In this document: one piece after another, positions 62,912 to 64,000 of the stretch
Position numbering within the stretch: the stretch's first letter is position 1
How the letters are laid out: every line of letters begins with the position of its first letter
Assembly: GCF_050003625.1 (NCBI RefSeq)
Contig: NC_134400.1
Coordinates: 197,049,918 to 197,113,917 of the forward strand
Direction of reading: 5' to 3'
DNA from: Haematobia irritans
Lineage: Eukaryota; Arthropoda; Insecta; Diptera; Muscidae
DNA: 64,000 bases
Program-made: the position numbers and the translations under genes
The notes under the pieces: generated by a model
What the model saw: the letters and a program-made list of their open reading frames with translations, nothing else
What the model was told of the DNA's origin: nothing
Database searches by the model: none

Positions 62912-64000
62912 TATAGAAGTAAAAATCTTGAGAACATTTTTTATAGAAATAACATTTTGACAAATTTTCCTGAGAAAATGAAATTTTGATAAAATTTTTT
63001 ATGGAAATAAAATTTTGACAAAATTTTCTATAGAAATAAATTTTTCACAAAATTTTCTATAGAATTAAAAATCTTGACAAAATCGTATATAGAATAAGAA
63101 ATTTGACAAAATTTTCTTTAGAAATAAAATCTTTACAACATTTTCTATAGATATAAAATTTTGAAAAAATTTTCCATAGATATACAATTTTGACAAAATT
63201 TTCTATATCAATGAAATATTGACAAAATTTTCTTTAAAAATAAAACAGTGACAAATTTATCTATAGAGATAAAATTGTGACAACATTTTCTATAGAAGTA
63301 AAATGTTGACAATATTTTCTATAGAAATAACATTTTGACAAAAATTTCTATAGAGAAAAAATTTTGACAAATTTCTCTATAGACATAAAATTTTTACAAC
63401 ATTTTCTATAGAAGTAAAAAATGTTGACAAAATTGTTACTTCTATATAACAACATTTTGTGTAGAAATATATTTTTGACAAAATTGTCTGTTGAAGTAAA
63501 AATTTTGACAAATTTTTTTTGTAGAAATAAAATTTTGACAAAATTTTCTATAAAAATAAAATATTGACAATATTTTCTATAGAGATAAAATTTTGACAAA
63601 ATTTTCTATAGAAGTAAAAAGTTTGAAAATTTTTTCTATAGAAATTAAATTTTGACCAAATTTTGTATAGAAATAACATCTTGACAAACTTTTCTATAGA
63701 CATAAAATTTTGACAAAATTTTCTATAGAAGTAAAATGTTGCCAAATGTTTCTATAGAAATAAAATTTTGTCAAAATTTTCTATAAAAATAAAATATTGA
63801 CAAAATTTTCTATAGGGATAAAATTTTGACAAAATTTTCTATAGAAGTAAAAATTTTGAAAAAAATTTCTATAGAAATAAAATTGTGACAAATTTTTCGA
63901 TAGACATAAAATTTTGAAAAAATTTTCTTTAGAAATAAAATTTTTACAAAATTTTCTTTAGAAATAAAATTTTCACAAAATAAAATTTTAACAACATTTT
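62912..64000 (+). repeat. 29-bp minisatellite, A type, forward
   Basis: About 37 units running off the window end. Confidence 0.94.

Overview
The window looks like nuclear DNA of a calyptrate fly, most likely the horn fly Haematobia irritans or a close muscid. Two mariner copies closely resemble Himar1, the irritans-subfamily mariner first described from horn fly, and there are also rosa-type (DD41D) and DD37E Tc1/mariner elements, a tRNA-derived SINE and INE-1/mini-me-like elements. The species call is inference. No prokaryotic gene, CRISPR array or rRNA is present. Almost everything is repeat, and I can support only one plausible host gene, in part.

Roughly half of the window is a 29-bp A/T-rich minisatellite. 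It has two sequence types: A, with ..TTTTCTATAGAAATAAA.., and B, with ..TTTCCTATAGAAATGAA... It lies in long blocks of constant orientation: forward 1-362, reverse 2234-5807, forward about 6540-44250 (B to about 38.4 kb, then A), reverse 45450-52880, forward 54161-64000. Unique islands of 0.3-2 kb and younger transposons interrupt these blocks.

The satellite seems to come from inside a family of non-autonomous helentron-like (INE-1/DINE-1/mini-me-type) elements. By joining copies (16267-20038 on +, 9597-10642 on -, 363-1100 on +) family A can be read as: CAAGTAT end with GC-rich hairpin, subterminal inverted repeat, short 29-bp array, a GGCTCGAGTGGCAACC junction, tandem 153-bp units, (GTCY)n microsatellite, TA-rich core, mirror subterminal repeat, and a GGGTATAAAAA end. 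Families C (22213-24206, 29452-31328) and B (6747-6860, 47492-48766) share this plan and the 153-bp period although their sequences differ.

Other transposons: Himar1-like copies at 6861-8103 (broken) and 31476-32855 (open ORF but third catalytic Asp lost, SINE in its 5' leader); an N-terminally deleted rosa-type mariner at 17255-18175 beside a (TA)87 tract; a DD37E element at 45781-47068 inserted exactly at a TA of the satellite; a mariner relic at 1555-1733; SINEs at 1881, 28869, 54214 and 62561 with (CCTAA)n tails; TIR elements at 11430-12567 and 33123-34022 that carry tRNA-like modules; and three copies of a CACTG-ended element.

The one convincing host coding segment is the 3' exon at 44408-45107 of a secreted or membrane-anchored His/Gly-rich protein with polyadenylation signals downstream. 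A TATA/initiator pair at 39048-39082 could be its promoter; in that case a 29-bp array fills the intron. The remaining unique islands (5.8-6.5, 13.5-14.4, 26.2-28.8, 38.4-39.9, 50.2-51.1, 53.1-54.2, 57.7-59.5 kb) show no coding signal I trust.
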